This document shows positions 17,684-26,478 of a stretch of DNA of 64,000 bases, piece after piece (within the stretch, counting starts at the first letter, position 1; each line of letters begins with the position of its first letter). The translations under genes and the position numbers were made by a program. The notes under the pieces were generated by a model. The model saw only the letters and a list, made by a program, of their open reading frames with translations, made no database searches and was not told where the DNA came from. Origin of the DNA: Prolixibacteraceae bacterium (lineage in GTDB: Bacteria > Bacteroidota > Bacteroidia > Bacteroidales > Prolixibacteraceae); NCBI GenBank assembly GCA_009773765.1, contig WTWZ01000013.1:92733-156732 (forward strand). The letters are read 5' to 3'.

Positions 17684-18358
17684 TTAAAACTTCCACAGCG
17701 GGTACTCCAGTTTGAGGGTCAATAGTCTTCGTTTGTACCCCGAAACTCCATAATACCTTGTATCTTCTGTATCAGTCCATGAACCTTCTTCTTTAATCCA
17801 AATATCGTAATCCTTGAAATTTTGCGAATAATTCAGCGAAATCGCCAATTTATGAATACGAAACCCGGTGCCGAGTTCCCATTTCCCCAACGCCCCGTCC
17901 AACGGTTTGATGCTACCCGTTTGCCAGTAATCCGGTTTAATGCTGCCTCTATGCCAGTAAACGGCTGTTCCCACTGTTACAAACCAGTTTTTTAAAATAT
18001 CGCGTTGAAAAATGAATGGCATTTCAATAGTATTTAAGTCAGGCCAAATCGGTTCCGGATTATAATAATGTTTCTCAGATGATTTAAGGTAATTGTAATT
18101 TACCCCAAGCCCAAATTTTGTTTTTGGATTTAAGGAGTAGTACAACTGTACCCCAGCTCCAAGTTGAAGGCCATTTGGAATTTTATAAATAGAAACCGAT
18201 TTCTCGGCAAAATAAAATCCCGAATTTACATTCATTCCGAATTCAAATTTTTGCTGTGCCTGTACGTTTTCAAATAGCAGTAACAACAGTAGCAAAATAC
18301 CGATTGTTTGACACTTTGTTTTAAATGCAGTAGCAAAATACCTTGATTTGTTTTTCAT
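17684..18358 (-). CDS. Small outer-membrane beta-barrel protein of the receptor operon (copy 1)
   Basis: 224 residues, hydrophobic segment at about 19-33 (ILLLLLLLFENVQA-Q) as signal peptide after a long basic start. The mature protein is strand-rich: FEFGMNVNSGFYF, FGLGVNYNYL, LGTGFRIHKLAISLNYS, LLTLKLEYPLWKF. It shares the C-terminal EYPLWKF with its paralogue at 13361-13963. It is the last gene of the first operon, 21 bp after the receptor. An internal short duplication (GSIKPDYWQTGSIKPL) is visible. Function is unknown. Confidence 0.78.
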   Translation of the reverse strand: MKNKSRYFATAFKTKCQTIGILLLLLLLFENVQAQQKFEFGMNVNSGFYFAEKSVSIYKIPNGLQLGAGVQLYYSLNPKTKFGLGVNYNYLKSSEKHYYNPEPIWPDLNTIEMPFIFQRDILKNWFVTVGTAVYWHRGSIKPDYWQTGSIKPLDGALGKWELGTGFRIHKLAISLNYSQNFKDYDIWIKEEGSWTDTEDTRYYGVSGYKRRLLTLKLEYPLWKF

Positions 18359-18379
18359 CTCTTTATAATTTATTTGTTA

Positions 18380-20704
18380 TTACCATTTATATGTAAACGA
18401 AACCGACGGAATAATGGGAAACAGCGAAACCTGCATCATTTTATCCTCTTTCATGTAAAAATACCAGGGATTTAATCTGTTGTAAACATTGTAAACAGAG
18501 AATAACCATGTTCGTGAGCGAAATTTGGAAAGTTTACGGGTTGTTTGATACCCAATATCGAGATGATGAAAAGCCGGCATCCGGTAATTATTTGGTGTCT
18601 GATAAGTAATCCTTTGTTTAAAAGAATCAAACATTCCAAGCCAGGCATCACGCCCTTCTTCTGTAATAATATTCATTCCCTGATGTTTAATATCCGGAAT
18701 TGAACCTGCGTAACCGGTATTGTATGTAAATGCCCATGTAAATGAACGCGAGTCGATTCCATCGTCGGACAACTTATATTCGCCAAGTACTGAAATATCG
18801 TGCCTTTTATCGTAACGATAAGGGAATGGTTTGCCATTGTTTATTTCATCAAACTGGTTTACTGACTTTGAAAGTGCATATCCCACCCAACCGGTTAATT
18901 TACCAACATCCTTTTTTAATAAAAACTCCACGCCATACGCTTCTCCTTTGCCTGAAATAACATTATCTTCCCATGTTTGCTGACGCGAAGCAAGAAATGA
19001 AGCGCCTTCCTCAAGCCTGATAATGTTGTCCATCTTTTTCAAATATCCGTCAACTGAAAATTCATATCCATGTAATGGTTGGTAGAAAAAACCCAAACTT
19101 GACATCCACGAATTTTGCGGTTTTACAGTTTCGGTTGATGAAACCCACAAATCGGTTGGCAGACCGACAGAACTATTGGTAATTAAATGAAGGAACTGTG
19201 CCATTTTCGAATACGATGCTTTTACAGCCAAACTTTTTGCAAGTAAATATCGCGCGGTAAGCCGGGGTTGAAAGTAAAAGTAGTTTTTACCACCCGATGA
19301 ATAATTATCAATTCTGGCTCCAATATTTGCACCCAACCTGCGGGTGATGACCAAATCATCTTCTGCATAAGCCGAAGCAATAAAAGCATTGTATTGAATT
19401 CCTTTTCCGAAGGTTGTATCAACATCATTTTCTTCGTACACAATATATTGCGGGCTGAAAGACTGGGCTGAAGCTTTTACACCAAATTTTACCGAGTGGT
19501 TTACATTAGGGTAAAAATCGAAATCGGCTGCTACCGCAAAATCTTTTAAACCGGAACTTATTTTATAAGTGAACGAATTCTCATCCTTAATTTTGTTGTT
19601 TTGCTTGTTCGAAAAACTACTGAAATACCCCGTATAATTGGCAAAGAGTTTATTGCTGATAATATTATTCCATCGAAACACGGTAGTTGCATTGCCCCAT
19701 TTATATGCGTAATCAGATTTGGCATCGTCGTCCTTATATTTTATAAAGTACCTGTCTTGTCCAAGGTAGGCGCTTAGATAAATTCTGTTTTTAGGGTCAA
19801 TTATCCAGTTGGCTTTGGCCGTCAAATCGTAAAAGTTGTAGCCAGCCTGCACAGGTTGTGTAATTAAAAGCCCCAACCGCACCGGAAGATCAAGAAAGGT
19901 GCGTCTGGCTGATACTAAATACGACGAAGTATCAGCTTTTATCGGGCCTTCGAAGACAACACTACCTGCTACTGGACTGACAGAAACAGATCCTCCTGCT
20001 TCATTAATATTACCTTCCTTCATGGCAATATCCAGTACTGATGAAAGCTTTCCCCCATACCTTGCTGGTATTCCGCCTTTATACATTTTCACCTGCGAAA
20101 GTGCATCGCTGTTGAAAACCGATAAAAATCCAAACAAATGGTTAACGTTATAAACCGGCACACCGTCAAGCAAAATAAGGTTTTGGTCGGGGCTTCCACC
20201 GCGTACACTAATCGCCGATGTTCCCTCCTGACTTTGTTTTATCCCGGGCAAGTATTGTAAGGTTTTTAAAACGTCGGGTTCGCCTCCGATTGCGGGCATT
20301 TTTTTTACCGTTTCAATTTTCACCATGTCTGTTCCGGTTTCAGTGGATTCAGTAAAACCGGCATTTAATTTTCGTGCTTCTACTGTAACTTCTTCAATCG
20401 TTAACACCGATTTTAATGAGATATTAATAATGGTATCGCAACTCAATTTAACGGAAACGTATTGCATTTCATATCCAACAAAACTGTACCCGAAAGTGTA
20501 ATCTCCGGGAGTAAGGGTTAAGCTGTAAAAACCATAGTTATTAGCTGATACTCCTTTATTTTGTTTTTCAATTTTAACTGAAGCACCCGGAAGTTTCTCG
20601 GTGGTTTGAAAATCAGAAATGTACCCACTCAAAGTAAATCTACCTTGTCCGTATGTTGTTGTAAAGGATAAGAAAAACATAATAAAAGGAATATAATATT
20701 TCAT
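18380..20704 (-). CDS. TonB-dependent receptor (copy 1)
   Basis: 774 residues from ATG 20704 (MKYYIPFIMFFLSFTTTYG). The longer frame from 20746 would overlap the previous gene and hide the signal peptide. It has a carboxypeptidase-regulatory-like domain (FTLSGYISDFQTTEKLPGAS), a plug (DVLKTLQYLPGIKQS, ISVRGGSPDQNLILLDGVPV, GGIPARYGGKLSSVLD), and a barrel ending SVSFTYKW. It follows the DUF4249 gene by 10 bp. It is very similar in layout and motifs to the receptor at 13992-16310. No SusD-like gene is nearby. Ligand unknown; in this architecture peptide, metal-complex or polymer uptake are all possible. Confidence 0.93.
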   Translation of the reverse strand: MKYYIPFIMFFLSFTTTYGQGRFTLSGYISDFQTTEKLPGASVKIEKQNKGVSANNYGFYSLTLTPGDYTFGYSFVGYEMQYVSVKLSCDTIINISLKSVLTIEEVTVEARKLNAGFTESTETGTDMVKIETVKKMPAIGGEPDVLKTLQYLPGIKQSQEGTSAISVRGGSPDQNLILLDGVPVYNVNHLFGFLSVFNSDALSQVKMYKGGIPARYGGKLSSVLDIAMKEGNINEAGGSVSVSPVAGSVVFEGPIKADTSSYLVSARRTFLDLPVRLGLLITQPVQAGYNFYDLTAKANWIIDPKNRIYLSAYLGQDRYFIKYKDDDAKSDYAYKWGNATTVFRWNNIISNKLFANYTGYFSSFSNKQNNKIKDENSFTYKISSGLKDFAVAADFDFYPNVNHSVKFGVKASAQSFSPQYIVYEENDVDTTFGKGIQYNAFIASAYAEDDLVITRRLGANIGARIDNYSSGGKNYFYFQPRLTARYLLAKSLAVKASYSKMAQFLHLITNSSVGLPTDLWVSSTETVKPQNSWMSSLGFFYQPLHGYEFSVDGYLKKMDNIIRLEEGASFLASRQQTWEDNVISGKGEAYGVEFLLKKDVGKLTGWVGYALSKSVNQFDEINNGKPFPYRYDKRHDISVLGEYKLSDDGIDSRSFTWAFTYNTGYAGSIPDIKHQGMNIITEEGRDAWLGMFDSFKQRITYQTPNNYRMPAFHHLDIGYQTTRKLSKFRSRTWLFSVYNVYNRLNPWYFYMKEDKMMQVSLFPIIPSVSFTYKW

Positions 20705-20714
20705 GGTAAGGGGA

Positions 20715-21629
20715 TTATTTCTTGTCGTCAATATAAAAATCAGCAATTGCTATTGAACTGAATATTCCAAATCCGTTAGTAATGTTTGAATACAACTGGA
20801 CTGGTTCAAAAATGGGGAGATTATCATAATCGTAAGTTAAAAACTGTTTTATGCTCGATTTGTAATACTTGTCGAAATGTACATCTCCATTAATTACAAA
20901 AAGTGTTTGTTTTTCATAACCACTCAGTGAAAATTGTAACTCGTTGTTTAGAAAAAACTCTTCGTCCAAACGCAAGGCACCGATGTATTCATAGTTTGTA
21001 AATGGTGGTTCATAATCCTGATCGTAATAACGGTTAAACTCATCAAAAAGTAAGTTGTCGGTTTTGTAAGTAATATAATATTCTCCCCAAGGTTTTCCTT
21101 TGAAGTTAAATATTATAGCAAGTTTAAACCAGTAATAATCTTTTGTGGGGGTATCTTTTAAGTCAACTACAATTTTTTTAACGGTATAATAGCCATTTAC
21201 CCAGGTTTCATCATAAATGGTGTCTTGCTTAAACTTTGCATGAGCATCGGGAATACCCGGTATCGTTGTTTCAGCAGTTAATGTCTTATAACCAACAATC
21301 TCAACTCTGATTTCATATTTTTTACCAACCTCAGGTTTATGCTTTAACAAGTATCTGCCATTCCCGCGGTAAATAATCCCTTGTAATAATTGCCCTTCTT
21401 TTGTAAGTTCAATGCGGGCATTGGCAACAGGTGTAAAATCAGTGTCGTTTTCCACAGCTTGTATTTTTGTAACATAAATTGCCACAGAATCATTCCCAGC
21501 TTCCATAATACAATTCAAACAAAGCATATCGTCCGGGGTATTAAGGTCAAAATTGATTTCTTTTTCACAACTGTAAAAGATTAAAAAAGAGATAAAAAAT
21601 AGTAAAGGGTAAACAAGTTTTATGTTCAT
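20715..21629 (-). CDS. DUF4249 lipoprotein (copy 1)
   Basis: 304 residues, lipobox LIFYSC with Cys 21, followed by EKEINFDLNTPDDMLCLNCI. Internal motifs match the second copy: NARIELTKEGQ, GNGRYLLKHKPEVGKKYEI, ETTIPGIPDA, and a C-terminal FEPVQLYSNITNGFGIFSS block equivalent to FYEPVQIYSNIENGYGIFGS in copy 2. It is the first gene of the operon and probably partners the receptor. Molecular function is unknown. Confidence 0.85.
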   Translation of the reverse strand: MNIKLVYPLLFFISFLIFYSCEKEINFDLNTPDDMLCLNCIMEAGNDSVAIYVTKIQAVENDTDFTPVANARIELTKEGQLLQGIIYRGNGRYLLKHKPEVGKKYEIRVEIVGYKTLTAETTIPGIPDAHAKFKQDTIYDETWVNGYYTVKKIVVDLKDTPTKDYYWFKLAIIFNFKGKPWGEYYITYKTDNLLFDEFNRYYDQDYEPPFTNYEYIGALRLDEEFFLNNELQFSLSGYEKQTLFVINGDVHFDKYYKSSIKQFLTYDYDNLPIFEPVQLYSNITNGFGIFSSIAIADFYIDDKK

Positions 21630-22060
21630 ACAATTTGATTATGTAGTTATTTAAGGTTGAGATTCCAAAAGTATGAAAGGCAAATGTAAGAATTCAAATT
21701 CTACACAAAAGCTGACCATATTTAATATTCTCTAAAATATTGCTTCCCCATGAACATTATTTTAAAATCCTGTTCTAAAATCAGTTGTAAAAAAAGCGTA
21801 AGCGACAGGGGTTTTTTATCCTGGGCCTAACAATGCAAATATAAAACCTTGTTTGGAAAAAAACAATTGAATTTTACCCCCCCCTAATTTAGAAACGTTC
21901 TGGATTATCTGTTTGGAGGATTCACCCGGTGACGAAAAGTCAACGGGTGAATAAAAACTTCCTCATTTTTTATTTTGTGATTCTTATTTCTTATTTTTTT
22001 TCAGAAAATAACAGAATATGGAATAAGGAATAAGGAAATGGAAAGGTTTTCAAAATAAAT
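21630..22060 (-). repeat. Duplicated leader/promoter region of the receptor operon (copy 1)
   Basis: This is the counterpart of 17185-17560; no gene is present. Conserved blocks include the stretch just before the DUF4249 start, the GACAGGGGTTTTTTATCCTGGGC block and the CACCCGGTGACGAAAAGTCAACGGGTGAATAAA segment, which holds its own CACCCG/CGGGTG inverted pair. It ends in the Bacteroidota-type AT-rich stretch also seen at about 13185-13260. Confidence 0.75.
21836..21866 (-). promoter_or_regulatory. Promoter of receptor operon copy 1
   Basis: On the minus strand TTG (21866-21864) and TATATTTG (21843-21836) are separated by exactly 20 bases, a very good match to the Bacteroidota -33/-7 promoter (TTG, 19-21 bases, TAnnTTTG). 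The predicted leader is about 200 nt. Confidence 0.65.
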
Positions 22061-22068
22061 TAACTTTG
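22061..22068 (+). promoter_or_regulatory. Putative -7 box upstream of the U32 gene
   Basis: TAACTTTG matches TAnnTTTG and lies 21 bases before the ATG at 22090, implying a very short leader. No obvious -33 TTG at ideal spacing. Confidence 0.5.
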
Positions 22069-22089
22069 CCACCCTAAAATTTGGTTTGA

Positions 22090-23349
22090 ATGGAGAGAAG
22101 GGTAGTTGAATTAATGGCGCCGGTGGGTTCGTACGAATCTTTAATGGCAGCTATTCAGGGTGGCGCGGGTTCGGTTTACTTTGGTGTTGAGCATCTGAAC
22201 ATGCGTTCGCGTTCGTCCAATAATTTCAGCATCGAAGATTTACGCAAGATTGTTGAAATCGCCTCGAAAAACAACGTAAAGACTTATCTCACACTCAATG
22301 TCGAAATTTTTGATGGTGAAATTCCGCTGATGCACCAGGTTTTGCAGGCTGCAAAAGACGCCGGCGTTTCTGCCGTTATCGCAGCCGATGTTTCGGTTAT
22401 TCAGCATGCGCGCTCAATTGGATTGGAGGTTCATATTTCAACACAGGTAAATATCACCAACATCGAAGCGGTGAAGTTTTACGCCATGTTTGCCGATGTG
22501 GTTGTGCTGGCCCGGGAAATGAACCTGGGCAGGGTTTGGGAAATCAGCGGCCAGATAAAACGCGACAACGTAAAAGGCCCGTCGGGAGAACTGGTTCGGC
22601 TTGAAATGTTTGTACACGGCGCGCTGTGCATGGCAACCAGCGGTAAATGTTACCTCAGCCTGCACGAAATGAACTCTTCGGCCAACCGGGGATCGTGCCT
22701 GCAAACCTGCCGCCGGGCATACACGGTAACCGACAAGGAAACCGGCGCCGAGCTCGAAATCGACAACGAGTACATCATGTCGCCAAAAGACCTTAAAACC
22801 ATTCACTTTCTGAATAAAATACTCGATGCCGGCGTTTCTGTTTTAAAAATTGAAGGGCGCGCCCGTTCAGCAGAATATGTAAAAACCACGGTTGAATGCT
22901 ACCGCGAAGCTGTGGAAGCATATTTTGATAATAGCTTTGCCGAAGATAAAATAGAAGATTGGAATACTCGTTTGGGCCAGGTTTTTAACCGCGGTTTCTG
23001 GGATGGTTATTATCTTGGGCAACGATTGGGAGAGTGGAGCAAAAATTACGGATCGCTGGCCACAAAGCGAAAATTGTACGTTGGCAAATGCACCAACTAT
23101 TTTGCCAATATCGGGGTGGCCGAATTTAAACTCGAAACCGGCAACCTGAAAATTGGCGACGAAATAATAATTACAGGCGTTACAACTGGCGTTGTTCAAA
23201 CTGTGGTGGCCGAAATCAGGGTAGATCTTGTGGCTGTTGAAGTAGGCAAAAAAGGTGAAAGAATTTCGGTTAAAATTGATACAAAACTAAGGCGGGCCGA
23301 CAAGGTTTATAAAATGATTGATGCTAAAGAGGTTAAGGAACGGCACTAA
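22090..23349 (+). CDS. U32 family peptidase-like protein (tRNA hydroxylation TrhP-type)
   Basis: 419 residues, cytoplasmic. It carries the U32 signature EMFVHGALCMATSGKCYLS (about 176-194) followed by RGSCLQTCRR, giving four conserved Cys that in this family can bind an iron-sulfur cluster. The N-terminal half is a TIM-barrel-like sequence (VGSYESLMAAIQGGAGSVYFG, VHISTQVNITN). Relatives such as E. coli TrhP (YegQ) act in 5-hydroxyuridine formation at tRNA position 34, while others were originally called collagenases. The tRNA role is inferred from family. It stands alone, with its own promoter and a downstream hairpin. Confidence 0.9.
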   Translation: MERRVVELMAPVGSYESLMAAIQGGAGSVYFGVEHLNMRSRSSNNFSIEDLRKIVEIASKNNVKTYLTLNVEIFDGEIPLMHQVLQAAKDAGVSAVIAADVSVIQHARSIGLEVHISTQVNITNIEAVKFYAMFADVVVLAREMNLGRVWEISGQIKRDNVKGPSGELVRLEMFVHGALCMATSGKCYLSLHEMNSSANRGSCLQTCRRAYTVTDKETGAELEIDNEYIMSPKDLKTIHFLNKILDAGVSVLKIEGRARSAEYVKTTVECYREAVEAYFDNSFAEDKIEDWNTRLGQVFNRGFWDGYYLGQRLGEWSKNYGSLATKRKLYVGKCTNYFANIGVAEFKLETGNLKIGDEIIITGVTTGVVQTVVAEIRVDLVAVEVGKKGERISVKIDTKLRRADKVYKMIDAKEVKERH

Positions 23350-23356
23350 AAAAGAA

Positions 23357-23378
23357 AAGCAGTGAAAACTCACCGCTT
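23357..23378 (+). terminator. Hairpin after the U32 gene
   Basis: AAGCAGTGA and TCACCGCTT arms with one mismatch and a short A-rich loop, 8 bp after the stop codon. No good U-run follows, so its efficiency is uncertain. Confidence 0.5.
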
Positions 23379-23538
23379 CTCCCCTTACCAAACAATTAAT
23401 TACTCGTTTAACTTTGTACTTACTTATAACCAATCAATCCATTAAGTACCCGCTGAGCCATTTTACAAAGTATTCTGCCAAAGTAACGCATGTCGTACTT
23501 AATTGGTTTCGTTTAAAAATTATTTAACTTATTTTAAC

Positions 23539-23690
23539 CTAATGTTGAATATATTTTTTACAGTTGTGCAAAAACTTTTTCCAGTAAATTTTTGGTTGCA
23601 ATAACTCAATCTTTTCTTTCTCTGGCAGTGTTCTTCCTTCATATTCAATCCCAACATTTCCTTTAAAGCCCGAAAACATCACGATTTTTT
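23539..23690 (-). pseudogene. Fragment resembling the 3' end of a sugar phosphate isomerase/epimerase
   Basis: A minus-strand frame of about 48 codons reads GFKGNVGIEYEGRTLPEKEK and then IELLQPKIYWKKFL before a stop. This resembles the C-terminal strand-helix of TIM-barrel sugar phosphate isomerases, which commonly have GY-G-VGIEYEG and a final helix. Nothing upstream continues the domain, so it is a remnant. The similarity is short, so identification is tentative. Confidence 0.4.
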
Positions 23691-23740
23691 TTTTCAAATT
23701 AAATAGTTAGTAGCGAAGTAACATCAGCCTCCTCCGTTGT

Positions 23741-23950
23741 TTATTTTTCCATTCGAAACATATCCATCCAACTTCCAGAATTGTGGCCTTTATAAATGGC
23801 TGGTTTTAGCATTCGTGAGGAAAAGTGCGGCAGGCATTTTCGGCCAGAATTAACAACCCGATGGGAACTGCAATTAGAACAGGCCATTTGTAACTCATTA
23901 AAAACCAGGCAATAATAATGGTGCCGAAAGTTGCGGATAAACATAAAGGA
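23741..23950 (-). pseudogene. Possible membrane-protein remnant
   Basis: In one minus-strand frame a convincing transmembrane stretch is seen (IIIAWFLMSYKWPVLIAVPI, then GLLILAENACRTF) ending at a stop. Another frame is open for 67 codons but has no protein-like character. With the neighbouring isomerase fragment this suggests a decayed region of about 600 bp (23350-23958). No family could be assigned. Confidence 0.25.
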
Positions 23951-23958
23951 GGGTTGTA

Positions 23959-25602
23959 TTATTGCACGTATTTAAACCTCTTGATATTCTTTTTCGGTGT
24001 TTTTTCAAATTCCTCTTTAACCAGTTCTATTTTACTTATCTGTTCGTATTTTGGAAGTTCGCCGTTCACCTTTTTGCGATTTTCCTCCATTATCTGAGGA
24101 ATTGCATCATCGGATATGTTTTCGGTTTTTAATGCTTCCAAATCAGGGTAAACCATTGCAACCAGTTTTCCTTCGCGTTCGGTTACCACACACTCGGCAA
24201 CAAACGGCAGATTGGTAACTTTGGCTTCAATTTCCTCGGGATATATATTTTGCCCCGAAGCTCCCAGTATCATGTTTTTCGAACGGCCACGGATGTAAAT
24301 AAAGTTGTTCTTATCAATAATTCCCAAATCGCCTGTTTTCAGCCAGCCGTCTTTAGTAAATGCCTCGCGTGTGGCCTCTTCGTTTTTATAATAGCCCAGC
24401 ATTATATTTTCGCCTTTTACCTGAATTTCTCCAACAACATTGTATGGATCTGTAGAGTCGATTCTTACTTCCATCCTGTCAACCAGTTTTCCGGCTGATG
24501 TGGGCATGGTTTTATCCCAGGCTTCGTAACTGATCAGTGGGCCGCACTCCGTCATTCCATAACCAATAGAAAACGGGAATTTAATGCGTTTGAAAAATTT
24601 CTCCACATCGGCGCTTAACGGAGCGCCCCCAACAACAATTTCGAAAAAGCGGCCACCAAAAGTTTCAACCAGTTTGGCACGTATTTTTTTAAGCAAAATG
24701 GAAGAAATACCCGGAATATGCAACAGGATTTTTATTGCCGGTTTTTCGAGGGTGGGCAGTAACCGTTTCTTGTAAATTTTTTCAATTATCAAGGGAACAG
24801 AAAGCACCAAATGAGGTTTCACTTCGCCAAAAACCTTTGTAATCATTGCCGGTGTTGGCATTTTGCTCAAAAAGGTAATGTGGCAGCCAACAGATAACGG
24901 AAATAAAAACTCGAATAACAAACCGTAAACATGGGCCATCGGTAAAAATGAAACTATTTTATTGCCCGATTTTAATGGCATGTGCTCACGGGCATAAACT
25001 ATGTTCGAAACAAGGCTGCGCTCAGGTATCATTACTCCTTTTGTAAATCCCGAAGTACCCGATGTGTAAGAAATAATACATGTTTCTTCCGGTTCCCATT
25101 CTTTAAAGCCAAAACCTGATTCCTTTAGCAGGTTTCGTTCGTAATACTGAAACGAATCCTTGATCTTATACTGAACATTTTCATCTTTTGCCTTGTAAAG
25201 CGAAAAATCTTCAATAACTACAATTGCCAGTACATTTGGCAAAACATCCAGTTCCACTTTGTCGAGCAGCGATTTTGAACCAATTACAATTTTCGATTCT
25301 GAATGGTTGATAATGTGGTTGGTATCGCCTTTGTTAAAATCGGGGAGTACCGGTACAATAACCAATCCCGACGATACAGCCGATAGAAATGTTGCCCCCC
25401 AGTTTGCAGAGTTCCTCCCCAGTACAGCAACTTTATCGCCCTTTTGCAAACCCATAATCTGGTAGAAAAGCTGAAGCGACATGATGGTTTGCGCCACCTC
25501 GCCGTATTTGAAATCTTTCCCCTCGTAATCAGTGAATGCAGTTTTTTCCCAATTGTCATGAAACGATTGAATGTACAATTTTGCCAGTGATGATTTTTCC
25601 AT
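23959..25602 (-). CDS. Long-chain fatty acid--CoA ligase-like AMP-binding enzyme
   Basis: 547 residues of the ANL superfamily. Motifs in order: P-loop YTSGTSGFTKGV (about 196-207), FLPMAHVYGLLFE, YGMTECGPLISYE (about 355), the hinge-preceding GWLKTGDLGIIDK (about 425), GRSKNMILGASGQNIYPEE, and C-terminal catalytic Lys region KTPKKNIKRF. It activates a carboxylic acid with ATP and loads it on CoA, in the cytoplasm or at the inner membrane. The LLxK-rich middle fits a long-chain acyl substrate, but this is inference. It stands alone on the minus strand. Confidence 0.9.
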   Translation of the reverse strand: MEKSSLAKLYIQSFHDNWEKTAFTDYEGKDFKYGEVAQTIMSLQLFYQIMGLQKGDKVAVLGRNSANWGATFLSAVSSGLVIVPVLPDFNKGDTNHIINHSESKIVIGSKSLLDKVELDVLPNVLAIVVIEDFSLYKAKDENVQYKIKDSFQYYERNLLKESGFGFKEWEPEETCIISYTSGTSGFTKGVMIPERSLVSNIVYAREHMPLKSGNKIVSFLPMAHVYGLLFEFLFPLSVGCHITFLSKMPTPAMITKVFGEVKPHLVLSVPLIIEKIYKKRLLPTLEKPAIKILLHIPGISSILLKKIRAKLVETFGGRFFEIVVGGAPLSADVEKFFKRIKFPFSIGYGMTECGPLISYEAWDKTMPTSAGKLVDRMEVRIDSTDPYNVVGEIQVKGENIMLGYYKNEEATREAFTKDGWLKTGDLGIIDKNNFIYIRGRSKNMILGASGQNIYPEEIEAKVTNLPFVAECVVTEREGKLVAMVYPDLEALKTENISDDAIPQIMEENRKKVNGELPKYEQISKIELVKEEFEKTPKKNIKRFKYVQ

Positions 25603-25788
25603 AATGTTAAGTTTTGATTGAACGAACTAAATTATATAAAAAAAGGACATGGAAATTCGATTGTTCTATATTGAATTTGATGTACGCCTGGTTTAATTGA
25701 AATATTAACATATATTAGCATTAATATAAGTAGTTGAAATATAAACATATATAAATAAAGTAGATAAAAAGGTAAAAATAAAAAAATA
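25603..25788. other. AT-rich gap
   Basis: 186 bp, very AT-rich, with short direct repeats (ATATAAATAAA). It probably carries the promoter of the acyl-CoA ligase gene. The plus side is where the 5' part of the following nuclease gene is missing. Confidence 0.4.
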
Positions 25789-26478
25789 AATGACCCTTTG
25801 GAACGCTCTTTCTACGAAAAACAGGCTATCCTCGAAAATTGGAGTACCACAGAATTAATCAGGCAAAAAAAAGCATCCCTGTTTTTACGCCTGACTTCCT
25901 CAAAAAACAAAAATGAGATATTACAACTGGCTCAAAAAGGACAAATCGTAGAAAAACCTGAAGATATCATCAGGGAGCCATATGTTTTGGAATTTCTTCA
26001 AATACCGGAACCCTACCATTTAAGTGAATCGGCACTTGAAGATCGCATAATTGGAAGTTTACAGACTTTTTTGCTCGAACTTGGGAAAGGGTTTGCATTT
26101 ATCGGGCGTCAATACCGAATTACGGTTAACAACAGAAATTACTATGTTGATTTGGTTTTCTATCACCGGATTTTGAAATGCTTTGTGTTGATTGACCTTA
26201 AAAAGAATGAAGCAGGTTATGAAGATATTGGGCAAATGAACATGTATCTTGGGTATTTCCAAAATGAAGAAAATACCGAAAGCGATAATCCTCCGATTGG
26301 AATTGTGCTTGCCCGTGAGAAAGACGAATTGTTAGTGAAATATGCAATGCATAATATGAGCTCACAATTATTTGTTTCTCAGTATCAGCTTTATTTACCC
26401 AATAGAGAAGAATTAAAAGCATTGATAGAAAAACAATTAATCGAAGATGAAACCAAATTTAAATACATTACACCATGA
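25789..26478 (+). pseudogene. YhcG/DUF1016-type PDDEXK nuclease, N-terminally truncated
   Basis: The frame reads NDPLERSFYEKQAILENWST and onward, the family's middle section, with no ATG before it; the nearest possible start is TTG 25798. Full YhcG-like proteins are about 350 residues and have an N-terminal DUF1016_N domain, absent here. The C-terminal nuclease domain appears complete: EDRIIGSLQTFLLELGKGFAFIGRQ, then YYVDLVFYHRILKCFVLIDLK with the D...D/E-x-K-like catalytic elements, then GQMNMYLGYF. Relatives are found near restriction and phage-defence genes. It overlaps the next gene by 4 bp (ATGA), unusual for a remnant. Confidence 0.75.

Noticed and set aside
16318..21629. SusC/SusD-type polysaccharide utilisation locus
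   Set aside because: No SusD-like lipoprotein is present; the lipoproteins are DUF4249 type.
23741..23944. 67-codon frame on the minus strand as a gene
   Set aside because: Composition is not protein-like, and the better reading in another frame is a short hydrophobic remnant.
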